Shown piece by piece: positions 63,937 through 64,000 of a stretch of 64,000 nucleotides of DNA. Below the pieces are notes generated by a model. That model was not told the DNA's origin. It did not search any database and worked only from the letters and a program-made list of their open reading frames with translations. The DNA is from UBA1141 sp963665155 (GTDB taxonomy: Bacteria; Chloroflexota; Dehalococcoidia; Lucifugimonadales; UBA3495), in NCBI GenBank assembly GCA_963665155.2, contig CAXXFI010000002.1:1302001-1366000 (forward strand), read 5' to 3'. Position numbers and translations under genes: made by a program. The stretch's first letter is position 1. Each line of letters opens with the position of its first letter.

Positions 63937-64000
63937 GTAAATTAGTTCGAGAAATTCATACTAAGAATTTAGCATCCGGTTCGGCTAAATCTTAGAAATT

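Overview
The window looks like a chromosomal segment of an uncultured Chloroflexota bacterium, most likely of the SAR202/Dehalococcoidia type. That placement is inference, with no rRNA here to confirm it. It rests on the mix of luciferase-like flavin monooxygenases, an HpaB-type hydroxylase, MFS and amidohydrolase genes, tandem Gfo/Idh/MocA genes, a DUF1501/DUF1800 pair, and an rplI-dnaB-dnaD-dnaC replication cluster. The DNA is moderately GC-rich. Starts are often GTG or TTG, and good GGAGG ribosome sites decide many of them. I saw no rRNA, tRNA or CRISPR array.

Layout. 1-1.8 kb: a VOC protein cut by the window edge and a lone SIR2-like gene, followed by an IS3 element (1832-3025). 3.2-16 kb: aroK-aroB, a cupin, a TauE/SafE exporter with a small membrane partner, tgt, a minus-strand thrC/NIL/MoaD-like sulfur-carrier cluster, nhaA, a luciferase-like monooxygenase and DUF1326. 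15.7-27 kb: an HpaB hydroxylase, an AGPS-like FAD enzyme, a lipoprotein, an MFS carrier, a PD-(D/E)XK nuclease, a stop-riddled thioredoxin-like lipoprotein and a D-aminoacylase-like hydrolase. 27-31.3 kb: a methyltransferase stump and a mntA-hepT toxin-antitoxin module whose toxin gene is split by an IS701 and an IS1182 element lying back to back. 31.4-42.6 kb: a PfkB kinase, DUF192, two MaoC-like genes, a signal peptidase, two Gfo/Idh/MocA paralogues, then an HtrA protease gene split by a second IS1182 copy behind a decayed response regulator. 42.8-47 kb: the replication cluster, with an unusual helicase loader carrying two AAA+ modules. 47.5-54 kb: TenA, a methyltransferase, an NHL protein, DUF1501, DUF1800 and a second cupin. 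54-61 kb: a mobile-element pile-up (truncated IS1182, a miniature element split by an IS481, a broken epimerase, another IS5/IS1182-type transposase, a second IS701). 61-64 kb: another luciferase-like monooxygenase and another MFS carrier.

The main theme is insertion at the tetranucleotide CTAG. An IS701 element, a 145-bp IS701-end miniature element, three IS1182 copies and a second family of miniature elements all abut CTAG. In two places, removing the elements together with the extra CTAG copies restores a disrupted reading frame exactly (hepT and htrA). The IS1182 transposase takes its own stop codon from the duplicated CTAG. Several other genes carry single frameshifts or stops, so this stretch is either decaying or contains some sequence errors.
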